Source: Lentzea albida
GTDB taxonomy: Bacteria > Actinomycetota > Actinomycetes > Mycobacteriales > Pseudonocardiaceae
NCBI RefSeq assembly: GCF_900111005.1
Contig: NZ_FOFV01000006.1
Coordinates: forward strand, 248,001-312,000
Direction: 5' to 3'
Length of the DNA stretch: 64,000 nucleotides
Position numbers and translations under genes: made by a program
Shown here: piece after piece, positions 1 to 10,959 of the stretch
How the letters are laid out: every line of letters begins with the position of its first letter
Numbering within the stretch: position 1 is the stretch's first letter
The notes under the pieces: model-generated
Told to the model about the DNA's origin: nothing
Database searches by the model: none
What the model saw: the letters and a program-made list of their open reading frames with translations, nothing else

Positions 1-2268
<2,268 letters not shown>

Positions 2269-2272
<4 letters not shown>

Positions 2273-4509
2273 TGCGCGGGAGCCGCCTCGGCGGCAGCGT
2301 CCTCGGCAGCGGGGGCCTCGGCCGGCTTCGCGGCGTCCTCTTCGGACACCACGACGAGGCTGATCTTGCCGCGCTGGTCGATGTCGGCGATCTCGACGCG
2401 GAGCTTGTCGCCGACCTTGACGACGTCCTCCACCTTCGCGATGCGCTTGCCGTTGCCCAGCTTCGAGATGTGGACGAGGCCGTCCTTGCCGGGCAGCAGC
2501 GAGACGAACGCGCCGAACGCGGCCGTCTTCACCACGGTGCCCAGGAAGCGCTCGCCGACCTTCGGCAGCTGCGGGTTCGCGATCGCGTTGATCATGCCGA
2601 TCGCGGCCTCGGCCGAAGGGCCGTCCGCCGCACCGACGTAGATCGTGCCGTCGTCTTCGATGGAGATGTCGGCACCGGTCTGCTCGGTGATCGAGTTGAT
2701 CATCTTGCCCTTCGGGCCGATGACCTCGCCGATCTTGTCGGTCGGGATCTTGACCGACGTGACGCGCGGCGCGAAGGCGCTCATCTCGTCCGGCGTGGCG
2801 ATGGCCTCGGCCATGACCTCGAGGATCGTGTAGCGCGCGTCGCGGGCCTGGCCCAGCGCCGCCGCCAGCACCTCGGACGGGATGCCGTCGAGCTTCGTGT
2901 CGAGCTGCAGCGCCGTCACGAACTCCTTGGTGCCCGCGACCTTGAAGTCCATGTCGCCGAACGCGTCCTCGGCACCGAGGATGTCGGTCAGCGCCACGTA
3001 CTCGGTCTTGCCGTCGACCTCGTCGGAGACGAGACCCATCGCGATGCCGGAGACCGGCGCCTTCAGCGGGACACCCGCGTTGAGCAGCGACAGGGTCGAA
3101 GCGCAGACCGAACCCATGGACGTCGAGCCGTTGGAGCCGAGGGCCTCGGACACCTGGCGGATCGCGTACGGGAACTCGTCGCGCTTCGGGAGCACCGGCA
3201 TGAGCGCGCGCTCGGCCAGTGCGCCGTGGCCGATCTCGCGGCGCTTCGGCGAGCCCACGCGGCCGGTCTCACCGGTCGAGTAGGGCGGGAAGTTGTAGTG
3301 GTGCAGGTAGCGCTTGTGCGTCTCGGGGGACAGCGAGTCGATCTGCTGCTCCATGCGCAGCATGTTCAGCGTGGTGACACCCAGGATCTGGGTCTCGCCG
3401 CGCTCGAACAGCGCCGAACCGTGCGTCCTCGGGATCACGGCCACCTCGGCACCCAGGTCGCGGATGTCGGTGAGGCCACGGCCGTCGATGCGGACCTTGT
3501 CGCGCAGGATCCGCTGGCGCACGAGCTTCTTGGTCAGCGAGCGGAACGCGGCGCCGACCTCCTTCTCGCGACCCTCGAACTGCTCGGCCAGCTTCTCGAG
3601 CGTGGCGGCCTTGATCTCGTCGAGCTTGCTCTCGCGCTCCTGCTTGCCCGCGATCGTCAGCGCCTGCGCCAGCTCGCCGGCGGCGGCGGACTCGACGGCC
3701 TCGAACGCGTCGGCCTGGTAGGCCGGGTACGTCGGGAAGTCACCGGTCTCCTTCGCGGCGACCTGGGCGAGCTGCGCCTGGGCCTCGCAGAGGACCTTGA
3801 TGAACGGCTTGGCGGCCTCAAGACCCGCGGCCACGACCTCCTCGGTGGGGGCGACGGCGCCCTCGCCGATCAGGTCGATCACGTTCTCGGTGGCCTCGGC
3901 CTCGACCATCATGATCGCGACGTCGCCGGACTCGACCACGCGGCCCGCGACGACCATGTCGAACACGGCCTTCTCGAGCTGCTCGTGCGTCGGGAACGCG
4001 ACCCACTGACCCTCGATCAGGGCGACGCGGACGCCGCCGATCGGGCCGGAGAACGGCAGACCCGCGAGCTGCGTCGACGCGGACGCGGCGTTGATCGCCA
4101 CGACGTCGTACAGGTCCTTCGGGTTCAGGCTCATCACGGTGATGACGACCTGGATCTCGTTGCGCAGACCGTCCACGAAGGACGGGCGCAGCGGACGGTC
4201 GATCAGGCGGCAGGTGAGGATGGCGTCCGTGCTCGGACGGCCCTCACGCCGGAAGAAGGAGCCGGGGATGCGGCCCGCGGCGTACATGCGCTCCTCGACG
4301 TCCACCGTGAGGGGGAAGAAGTCGAAGTGCTCCTTGGGGTGCTTCGACGCCGTCGTGGCGCTCAGCAGCATCGTCTCGTCGTCCAGGTACGCCACCACGC
4401 TGCCGGCGGCCTGACGCGCGAGGCGCCCGGTCTCGAAGCGGATGGAGCGCGAGCCGAACTTGCCGTTGTCGATAACGGCAGTCGCCTCGTGGACCTCGAT
4501 GTCCGTCAT
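2269..4509 (-). CDS. pnp: Polyribonucleotide nucleotidyltransferase (PNPase)
   Basis: A 746-residue phosphorolytic 3'-5' exoribonuclease and, in actinobacteria, polymerase that adds heteropolymeric tails. Domain order seen: first RNase PH domain (starts with [10 protein letters not shown]), an all-helical linker, a catalytic second RNase PH domain ([28 protein letters not shown]), a KH domain with GPKG near residue 600, an S1 domain (about 652-721) and a 25-residue Ala/Glu/Pro tail. The ATG is preceded by a GAGGAG ribosome site. A hairpin-rich leader separates it from rpsO. Its stop overlaps the M16 start, so it heads the dapB operon. Confidence 0.98.
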
Positions 4510-4558
4510 TTACTTGTTACTCCTCGTCTTTTGGACGCCGCTCACGCGATTTGACGAG

Positions 4559-4620
4559 GCCGGTCTTCGATCGAAGTCCCCTGGGGCGTTTCCACCAGGG
4601 GGCCACTACCGAGGACCGGC
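4559..4620 (-). promoter_or_regulatory. Hairpin in the pnp leader
   Basis: Between rpsO and pnp two nested pairings are visible: an outer 7-bp stem (4559-4565 with 4614-4620) and an inner 7-bp stem (4578-4584 with 4595-4601), with a small ttcgatcgaa palindrome between them. In Gram-negative bacteria a leader hairpin cut by RNase III is the target of PNPase autoregulation. The position suggests a similar role here, but that is inference. Confidence 0.4.
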
Positions 4621-4693
4621 GAAAACTGCTTCGCGCGATGCGGGCCCTGTTCGTTCCTCTTTGCAACCAGGGATCTGTATACACCCGGTTGTG

Positions 4694-4733
4694 CACCGAG
4701 GGGGAGTGACCGGCCGGTCACTCCCCCTCGGTG
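4694..4733 (-). terminator. Perfect 20-bp palindrome after rpsO
   Basis: A perfect inverted repeat of two 20-base arms with no spacer (4694-4713 / 4714-4733), starting 4 bases after the rpsO stop. It would form a very stable hairpin at the 3' end of rpsO mRNA. There is no clear U tract, which is usual in high-GC actinobacteria. It could be a true terminator or a 3'-end stabiliser of rpsO before pnp. Confidence 0.8.
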
Positions 4734-4737
4734 TGAA

Positions 4738-5007
4738 TCACCTGCGCAGACCGAGGCGCTGGATCAGCGCGCGGTAGCGGTTGATGTCCACCTTGGTCAG
4801 GTAGTTCAGCAGACGGCGGCGACGGCCGACCATCAGCAGGAGACCGCGGCGGGAGTGGTGGTCGTGCTTGTGCTGCTTCAGGTGCTCCGTGAGGTCCGCG
4901 ATGCGCTTGCTCAGGAGGGCCACCTGGGCCTCGGTGGAACCGGTGTCCGAGTCGTGCAGACCGTACTCACCGAGGATGGACTTCTTCTGTTCCGTGGACA
5001 GTGCCAC
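4738..5007 (-). CDS. rpsO: 30S ribosomal protein S15
   Basis: An 89-residue protein of standard S15 length and sequence (for example [17 protein letters not shown] near the start and a basic [10 protein letters not shown] segment near the end). It binds 16S rRNA early in assembly of the small-subunit platform. The GTG start is preceded by AGGAG at 9 bases. It lies upstream of pnp as in most bacteria, with a strong hairpin between the two. The 128-bp gap upstream (5008-5135) would hold its promoter. Confidence 0.98.
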   Translation of the reverse strand: MALSTEQKKSILGEYGLHDSDTGSTEAQVALLSKRIADLTEHLKQHKHDHHSRRGLLLMVGRRRRLLNYLTKVDINRYRALIQRLGLRR

Positions 5008-5135
5008 TAGGTACTTCTCCTACTTCGTTCAGGTCCGTGCGGCCCCTTGCCCGCCGAATTGCTGGCCGGGGTAGCCGGTACTGGCCGCCACGGACCGCAG
5101 CCAGACCCAACTGCGAAGGTTATCAGGCAGAGCGC

Positions 5136-5582
5136 TCAGCGGCGCGCTGACGTGCGCAACCCCACCCGGTCCACGGGTGTGTAGACGCCGTCCGCGCTGC
5201 TCACGAGCACCGCTTCCGCCGGCTGCCACGGGCTGCTCAGGAACTCCGGCATCGGTTGTCCCTTGTACCCGTAGGCCACCGTCAGGTGCGCGAACCAATT
5301 GTCGTCCGCACCCGCTGCTCGTGCCAACTCATTTAACCCGCCGTGAATTCCCGCCCACAGGACTTCGCCCCGGAAGTTTCCGAAGTCCTTGAGCCGCAGT
5401 TGCGGGACCTCCAGCCCTTCGAGGGCCTTGAAGCGTTCGTGATCTGCGGTTTCGCCGTGGAAGCACAACGTGATGTGCCACTTCTCCGGCTTCGTCCACT
5501 CCACGTCGAGGCGGCGGTCCAGCACGGCGTCGAGCTCACCGACGACGTGCGCGGGCGGGTACAGCGCGGTGAAGAACGTCAC
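5136..5582 (-). CDS. 2'-5' RNA ligase family (2H phosphoesterase) protein
   Basis: A 148-residue cytoplasmic protein of the 2H superfamily. It has the two signature motifs, His36-Ile-Thr38 (HITLCFHG) and His99-Leu-Thr101 (HLTVAYGYKG), which form the active site for 2',3'-cyclic or 2'-5' phosphodiester chemistry. The GTG start at 5582 overlaps the stop of the upstream HTH gene by 4 bp (GTGA); frames extending further upstream are read-through of that gene. The natural RNA or nucleotide substrate cannot be told. The coupling to an XRE-type regulator is the main clue to its job. Confidence 0.85.
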   Translation of the reverse strand: MTFFTALYPPAHVVGELDAVLDRRLDVEWTKPEKWHITLCFHGETADHERFKALEGLEVPQLRLKDFGNFRGEVLWAGIHGGLNELARAAGADDNWFAHLTVAYGYKGQPMPEFLSSPWQPAEAVLVSSADGVYTPVDRVGLRTSARR

Positions 5583-6067
5583 CGGGGCGGCGGCCCCGCG
5601 GCCCGGATGGCGCGGCGGAACAGGTCGGCGATGGCCGGGAAGTCCTCGTGCAGGAGGTCGGCCGCCTGCTGCAGCTCGATCCGGTCGGCTACGCGGCGCA
5701 GCACCGGGTACGCGACGCTCTCGTCGCCGTTGACCGGCAACGAGTCGCGCGACACCGTCGGCTTGGACTCGCGCACCTCGTCCAGCGCGCGCTGCAACGC
5801 CTCCGGCGCCCCGGTCGCCACGTCCGGCGTGAGGATCTTGCGCTCCAGCATGATCAGCCGGGCGAGCACGGCGGGGTTGCCGATCTTGGCGCGCCGGCCG
5901 CTCATCACCTGGCTGAGCATCGGCGCGCTGATCCCGAGCACGTCCGCGAGCTGCGCCTGCGACACGTTGAAGGCCACGACCAGCCTGCGCACGCGGTCGC
6001 CCAGAGGCTCCCCGTACCACTCCCGTTGCAGGGCGAGGTTGCGCTGAACGATCTTGTGGTCCTCCAC
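5579..6067 (-). CDS. XRE-type helix-turn-helix DNA-binding protein
   Basis: A cytoplasmic regulator of about 162 residues. The helix-turn-helix lies near residues 33-60 (FNVSQAQLADVLGISAPMLSQVMSGRR); the rest is helical with no recognised ligand domain. I chose the GTG at 6067 because GGAGAGG stands 5-6 bases upstream. An ATG at 6103 in the same frame would add 12 residues and has no comparable ribosome site. Its stop overlaps the start of the 2H phosphoesterase gene, so the two are made together. Target genes are not visible. Confidence 0.8.
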   Translation of the reverse strand: MEDHKIVQRNLALQREWYGEPLGDRVRRLVVAFNVSQAQLADVLGISAPMLSQVMSGRRAKIGNPAVLARLIMLERKILTPDVATGAPEALQRALDEVRESKPTVSRDSLPVNGDESVAYPVLRRVADRIELQQAADLLHEDFPAIADLFRRAIRAAGPPPR

Positions 6068-6151
6068 CTTGGCCTCTCCAGTAGCCCGCGCTCCGACCCG
6101 CATCCTGCCAGCCGGGAAGCGTTCAGATGCCCACTTCGCCTGATCTGACGG

Positions 6152-7084
6152 TCACGACTCGGCCAGCAGTTCCCTCGTTCGGTCTACGTCCCGGTGCATT
6201 TGTTCGAGCAGGGCCTCGACGGAGTCGTACTTCTCCATCTCCCGCAGCCTGTCCACGAAGTCGATGGCGACGCGTTGGCCGTAATAGTCCTCGTCGACGT
6301 CCAGCACGAACGCCTCGACTCGCCGCTCACGGCCGGAGAACGTCGGATTCGTCCCTACTGAGACGGCGGCCTTCAGGGTCTTGCCCTTGGCGTCGGTGAA
6401 CCAGCACGCGTAGATCCCGTCCGCCGGAACGGCCGCGAACTTCGGCGTCGACAGGTTGGCGGTCGGGAACCCCAGGTCCTTGCCCCGCCCGTCGCCCTTG
6501 ACGACGATCCCCTCGAGCCGGTGCGGCCTGCCCAGCGCCTCGGCCGCCGCTTTCACGTCGCCGGCGTCGATGCACGCGCGGATGTAGGTCGACGAGTACG
6601 TCACGTCGTCTGCGGACACCAGATCAGCCCCCTCGGTCACGAATCCGAACCGCTGCCCCAGCTGACGCAGCAACGCGACGTTACCGGCCGCCTTGTGCCC
6701 GAACGTGAAGTTCTCCCCCACCACGACGGCGGCCGCGTGCAGCTTCTCGACGAGCACCTCGTGGACGAACTCGTCCGCGGGCATCCGGCTCGTCTCCAGG
6801 CTGAACGGCACCACCACGAAGTGGTCGATGCCGAGCTCCTCGACGAGCTCCGAACGCCGTCGCAGCGTCGTGAGCTGCGCGGGGTGGCTGCCGGGACGCA
6901 CCACCTCGGACGGGTGCGGGTCGAAGGTCATCAGCACGCTCGGCAGGCCGCGCTGCTCCGCGAGGCCGACGGCACGTCCGATCAGCGCCTGGTGGCCTTT
7001 GTGGACACCGTCGAACACGCCGATGGTGACGACGCAGCGGCCCCAGCCGCCGGGGAGGTGATCTAGTCCGCGCCAGCGTTGCAC
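6152..7084 (-). CDS. ribF: Bifunctional riboflavin kinase / FAD synthetase
   Basis: About 310 residues. It phosphorylates riboflavin to FMN and adenylylates FMN to FAD. The N-terminal FAD-synthetase half has the nucleotidyltransferase motif GVFDGVHKGH and the later STYIRACIDAGDV segment. The C-terminal kinase half has GDGRGKDLGFPTANL. The GTG at 7084 is preferred because the usual conserved start (VQRWRGLDHLP) begins there; a start at 7117 would add 11 unconserved residues. It follows truB by 69 bp, the standard truB-ribF pair of bacteria. Confidence 0.97.
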   Translation of the reverse strand: MQRWRGLDHLPGGWGRCVVTIGVFDGVHKGHQALIGRAVGLAEQRGLPSVLMTFDPHPSEVVRPGSHPAQLTTLRRRSELVEELGIDHFVVVPFSLETSRMPADEFVHEVLVEKLHAAAVVVGENFTFGHKAAGNVALLRQLGQRFGFVTEGADLVSADDVTYSSTYIRACIDAGDVKAAAEALGRPHRLEGIVVKGDGRGKDLGFPTANLSTPKFAAVPADGIYACWFTDAKGKTLKAAVSVGTNPTFSGRERRVEAFVLDVDEDYYGQRVAIDFVDRLREMEKYDSVEALLEQMHRDVDRTRELLAES

Positions 7085-7153
7085 GGCGATCAGCCTACGA
7101 CCCCGGCCGGTGCGCACGCCTGCCCGCCTCGGGAGACGGGCGGCACTCGGGCA

Positions 7154-8038
7154 TCAGGCCGGGCTCAGCACCACCACGGGCTTGCACGCGGTGCCCTCGT
7201 CCTTGGCGAGCGCGATGACGTGCCCGTCCGGTCCGAACACCCCGTACGTGCCGTCGATCCCGCCCGCCCGCAGCCGCTGCCCGTGCGACAACGCCGACGC
7301 CTCGTTCGGGTCGATCTCCCGGCGCGGGAACGCCGTCGCGACCGCGGCGTCGAGGTCGAGCGACAGCCCGGGCGTCTCCTCCAGCTGCTGCAACGTCTTC
7401 GCCACGCGCAGGTCGAACGGCCCGACCCTGGTGCGCCGCAACGCACCCAGGTGCCCGCCGACCCCCAGCGCGGCACCCAGGTCACGCGCCAACGCGCGCA
7501 CGTACGTGCCGGACGAACACTCGACCATCACGTCCAGAAGCACCTGCTTGTCCTCACGGCGCGAGAACAACACGTCGAACCGGTGCACCGTCACGGGCCG
7601 TGCGGGGATCTCCACGTCCTCACCCGCACGCACACGGGCATAAGCGCGCTTGCCGTCGATCTTCACCGCGGACACGGACGACGGCACCTGCTGGATCGGG
7701 CCGGTCAGCTTCGCCACCTCGGCGGCGATCGCGTCGTCGGCCACCCCGGAAGCGTCCTCAGTGGACAGCACCTCGCCCTCGGCGTCGTCCGTGGTGGTGG
7801 ATGCGCCGAGCACGATCGTCGCCAGGTAGGCCTTGCTGTCGAGCGCCAGGTGGCCGAGGAGCTTCGTCGCGCGCTCGATGCCGAGCACGAGCACACCGGT
7901 CGCCATCGGGTCGAGCGTGCCGGCGTGCCCGACCTTGCGGGTGCCGAGGATCCTGCGCACACGCGCCACCACGTCGTGCGAGGTCATGCCGTCCGGCTTG
8001 TCGACGACGACCAGGCCCGGTGCAACAGAGGGTTTCAC
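7154..8038 (-). CDS. truB: tRNA pseudouridine(55) synthase
   Basis: 294 residues. Makes pseudouridine-55 in the T-loop of tRNAs. The catalytic Asp43 sits in GHAGTLDPMATGVL (37-50) and the N-terminal LVVVDKPDGMTSHDVV segment is typical. A C-terminal extension of about 75 residues is PUA-like. The start is the GTG at 8038 (VKPSVAPG); the same frame runs on far upstream through the neighbouring MFS gene, but that stretch is not TruB. It is 11 bp downstream of the MFS gene and upstream of ribF. Confidence 0.97.
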   Translation of the reverse strand: MKPSVAPGLVVVDKPDGMTSHDVVARVRRILGTRKVGHAGTLDPMATGVLVLGIERATKLLGHLALDSKAYLATIVLGASTTTDDAEGEVLSTEDASGVADDAIAAEVAKLTGPIQQVPSSVSAVKIDGKRAYARVRAGEDVEIPARPVTVHRFDVLFSRREDKQVLLDVMVECSSGTYVRALARDLGAALGVGGHLGALRRTRVGPFDLRVAKTLQQLEETPGLSLDLDAAVATAFPRREIDPNEASALSHGQRLRAGGIDGTYGVFGPDGHVIALAKDEGTACKPVVVLSPA

Positions 8039-8049
8039 GGCCCGAAATC

Positions 8050-9411
8050 TTAAGCGACGTTCAGAGCGTCCCAACGGCGACGCCGGATCTGCACCGGCAC
8101 GGTCTCCCCGCGCTCCTCCGCCTCGAACACCGCGGCACGCGCGCGCCGCCACCACACGAGCATCCGCCAGCCCCCCAGCACCAGCAGCGCCACGCTGAAG
8201 CAGAACGCGACCCGGAACGCCGTCACGGGCGCCAGCACGCCCTCGACGAGGTCCAGCAGCACGCCGATGCCGAGCGCCGAGACCGTCACCGCGAGGAAGC
8301 CGCCGACGTTCACCAGACCGCTCGCCGTGGACTGGCGGTGCGCCGGGTTGTAGTCGCGGGCCAGCGCGAACGCCACGCCCGAGATCGGCCCGCCCACCGT
8401 CAGCACCAGGAACACGACGGCGATGACCGGGGCCGGCACCTTCCCGCCCGGCCACAGCAGCAGCACGGCCCAGCCGGCCAGGGCGAACCCGAGGAAGCCG
8501 ACCGAGATCGGCATCCGCCACTCGGGGTTGCGCGAGAACAGCCCGCCGATGACCGGTCCCGTCACGATCGCGCCGATCACGAGCAGGCCCAGCGTCGACG
8601 ACGCGGCGTTGGGCGACATGCCCTGCGCCTGCACGAGGTACGGGTAGCCCCACAGCAGGCCGATGACGGCGGGGGTCGACATGGTGCTGAAGTGCGCCCA
8701 GAACCCGAGCCGGGTGCCGGGCACGCTCCACGCCTGCCGCACCTTCGGCCAGATCTCGCGCACCGGCACGGGTTCCGGCTTCGGCGCGGTGAACCCGGCG
8801 GGCACGTCCCGCACCCGCAGGAACGCGACGACCGAGTACAGCGCGGTCAGGCCGCCCGCGACGAGGAACGCCCACGTCCACCCGATCGAGCCGAGCAGCA
8901 GCGTCAGCGGCACGGTGGCGACGAGGTTGCCGACACCGCCGATCGTGGCCGTGATCGCGACGACGAACGAGTACTGGCGCGGCGGGAAGTGCGACGCGAC
9001 GAGGCGGATCACGCTGATGAACGTCATCGCGTCACCCATGCCCAGCACGGCCCGCGCGACGAGCCCGAGGGCGTACGAGTCGGCGATCGCGAAGAGCAGC
9101 TGGCCGGTGCCCATGAGCAGGGCGGCGGCGGTGAGCACCCGGCGCGGCCCGTAGCGGTCCACTAGCAGGCCGGTCGGGATCTGCATGAGGGCGTAGACAC
9201 CGATCTGCAGCACGGTGAAGACACCGAGCTGGGCGGGTCCGAGCCCGAAGCGTTCGCTCGCCTCCAGTCCGGCCACGCCGAGCGTGGTCCGGTGGAACAG
9301 GGCGGCGAAGTAGACGAGTACGGCGGTGGTCCAGATCAGCCACGAGGTACGGGTGGCGCGATCGACCGGCGGCAAGGCGGCACTCTCCCAGTTCAGAGGC
9401 GGGGCGGACAT
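8050..9411 (-). CDS. MFS transporter
   Basis: 453 residues with about 12 predicted membrane segments split by a central cytoplasmic loop near residues 200-225. The motif DRYGPRRVL after the second helix is the usual MFS loop A signature. It belongs to the broad sugar-phosphate/anion-type or drug-type MFS group; the substrate cannot be read from sequence. The gene ends 11 bp before truB, so it may share a transcript. ATG start at 9411. Confidence 0.85.
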   Translation of the reverse strand: MSAPPLNWESAALPPVDRATRTSWLIWTTAVLVYFAALFHRTTLGVAGLEASERFGLGPAQLGVFTVLQIGVYALMQIPTGLLVDRYGPRRVLTAAALLMGTGQLLFAIADSYALGLVARAVLGMGDAMTFISVIRLVASHFPPRQYSFVVAITATIGGVGNLVATVPLTLLLGSIGWTWAFLVAGGLTALYSVVAFLRVRDVPAGFTAPKPEPVPVREIWPKVRQAWSVPGTRLGFWAHFSTMSTPAVIGLLWGYPYLVQAQGMSPNAASSTLGLLVIGAIVTGPVIGGLFSRNPEWRMPISVGFLGFALAGWAVLLLWPGGKVPAPVIAVVFLVLTVGGPISGVAFALARDYNPAHRQSTASGLVNVGGFLAVTVSALGIGVLLDLVEGVLAPVTAFRVAFCFSVALLVLGGWRMLVWWRRARAAVFEAEERGETVPVQIRRRRWDALNVA

Positions 9412-9507
9412 TAGTTACATCGCATCAAGCAACCTTCTTGGTAACGGTTTCATGCCGTGAAGCCGGACACAGCACCCGTTCGGGGACCTCTGCCGTGGGC
9501 CTGGTCA

Positions 9508-10809
9508 CTACCGGACCGCGCCCTCCACGGCCCACTCCCCCGAGCGCGTCCGCCACACCACGGCCACGAGTCGCAGCAGCATGAACAGCGACAGGCCCGT
9601 CCAGATGCCGGCCAGGCCCCACCCGAACGCGTACGAGGCCCACACCAGCGGCAGGAACCCGGCCACGGCCGACCCGAGCGTCGCGGTCCGCATGAACTTC
9701 ACGTCGCCGGCGCCCAGCAGCACGCCGTCCAGCGCGAACACCACGCCCGCGATCGGTTGCAGCGCAACGAAGAACCACCACGCGTGCGGGATCTCGGCCA
9801 GCACGCCCAGGTCCGTCGTGAACGCCCGCGGCAGCACGGTGACCAGCGCCGCGAACACGACCCCGAGCCCGATGCCGAACACCAGCCCGTACCGCGTGAC
9901 CTGCCAGGCGAGCTTCTCGGCCTGCCTGCGCTTCGACGCCCCCAGCGCCGCACCCACGAGCGACTGCGCCGCGATGGCCAGCGAGTCGAGCACAAGTGCG
10001 AGGAACGTCCACAGCTGCAACACGACCTGATGGGCACCCAAGGCGCCGACGGACGTGCGTGCCGCCACAGAGGCCGCGCTGATGAAACACGCCTGGAACG
10101 CGAGGCTCCGCAACACCAGATCGCGCCCCATGCCGAGCTGTGCGCGCATGGAAGCCCAATGCGGCTTCAACGACACGTGCTCCGCGAACAACGCCTTGAT
10201 GAAGAGCCCGGCCGAGAGCAGCTGCGCGACAACGTTGGCAATGGCCGAGCCCTCGAGCCCCCAGTCCGCGCCGTAGACGAGCGCGGGACACAGCACCGCG
10301 CTGATGCCGTTGCCGATCAGGATGTACTTCAACGGCCGTCGTGTGTCCTGAACACCGCGCATCCAGCCGTTGCCGGCCATCGTGACGAGGATGAACGGCG
10401 CGCCGAACAACGCGATGCGCACCCACGCCACCGCCGCGTCCGCCACCGCACCCGGCCCGGCGAGCAGTTCCGCCAAAGGCCGCCCGAACAACTGCCCCAG
10501 CACCACCACGAGCAGTCCGGCGGCGAACGCCAGCCACGTCGCCTGAACGCCCTCCTCGACGGCCTCCTGACGCCGTCCGGCCCCGTGCAACCGGGCCGTG
10601 CGCGCCGTCGTGCCGTACGAGAGGAACGTCAGCTGAGTGGACACCTGCGTGAGCAGCACACCGCCGATGGCGAGCCCGGCCAGCGGCACCGCCCCCAGGT
10701 GGCCGACCACCGCCGTGTCCACGAGCACGTACAACGGCTCGGCCGCCAGCACCCCCAGTGCGGGCACCGCCAGCCCGATCACCCGCCGAGCGGGAACCCG
10801 ATCCTCCAC
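9508..10809 (-). CDS. MATE family efflux transporter (DinF-like)
   Basis: 433 residues, about 12 hydrophobic helices in two similar halves. The N-terminal segment (PALGVLAAEPLYVLVDTAVVGHLG) is typical of the DinF branch of MATE cation/drug antiporters, and the second half repeats the pattern. It would export organic cations using Na+ or H+. It stands alone: a 96-bp gap precedes the MFS gene and a 150-bp gap with a long inverted repeat precedes it on the other side. ATG start at 10809. Confidence 0.88.
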   Translation of the reverse strand: MEDRVPARRVIGLAVPALGVLAAEPLYVLVDTAVVGHLGAVPLAGLAIGGVLLTQVSTQLTFLSYGTTARTARLHGAGRRQEAVEEGVQATWLAFAAGLLVVVLGQLFGRPLAELLAGPGAVADAAVAWVRIALFGAPFILVTMAGNGWMRGVQDTRRPLKYILIGNGISAVLCPALVYGADWGLEGSAIANVVAQLLSAGLFIKALFAEHVSLKPHWASMRAQLGMGRDLVLRSLAFQACFISAASVAARTSVGALGAHQVVLQLWTFLALVLDSLAIAAQSLVGAALGASKRRQAEKLAWQVTRYGLVFGIGLGVVFAALVTVLPRAFTTDLGVLAEIPHAWWFFVALQPIAGVVFALDGVLLGAGDVKFMRTATLGSAVAGFLPLVWASYAFGWGLAGIWTGLSLFMLLRLVAVVWRTRSGEWAVEGAVR

Positions 10810-10821
10810 CAGACGAACCCT

Positions 10822-10924
10822 AGTGCCGCGACAGCCGACCTTCGCCGCGTCTTCGACGCTCAGCGGGCCACCTCACGGCAGTCTGACCACCGAACACGGG
10901 GCAAAGGCCGGCTGTCGCGGCACT
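10822..10924. repeat. 16-bp perfect inverted repeat with 71-bp centre
   Basis: The arms at 10822-10837 and 10909-10924 are perfect reverse complements, and imperfect pairing continues inward for about 9 more bases. It fills most of the gap between the ROK regulator (ends 10960) and the MATE gene (starts 10809). It could be an extended terminator of the ROK gene, a structured RNA, or a small transposon-like (MITE) element. No direct repeat flanking the arms is obvious. Confidence 0.6.
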
Positions 10925-10959
10925 GGGCGCTCACAGCCCCCGCCGTGCGGTGATGCCAC

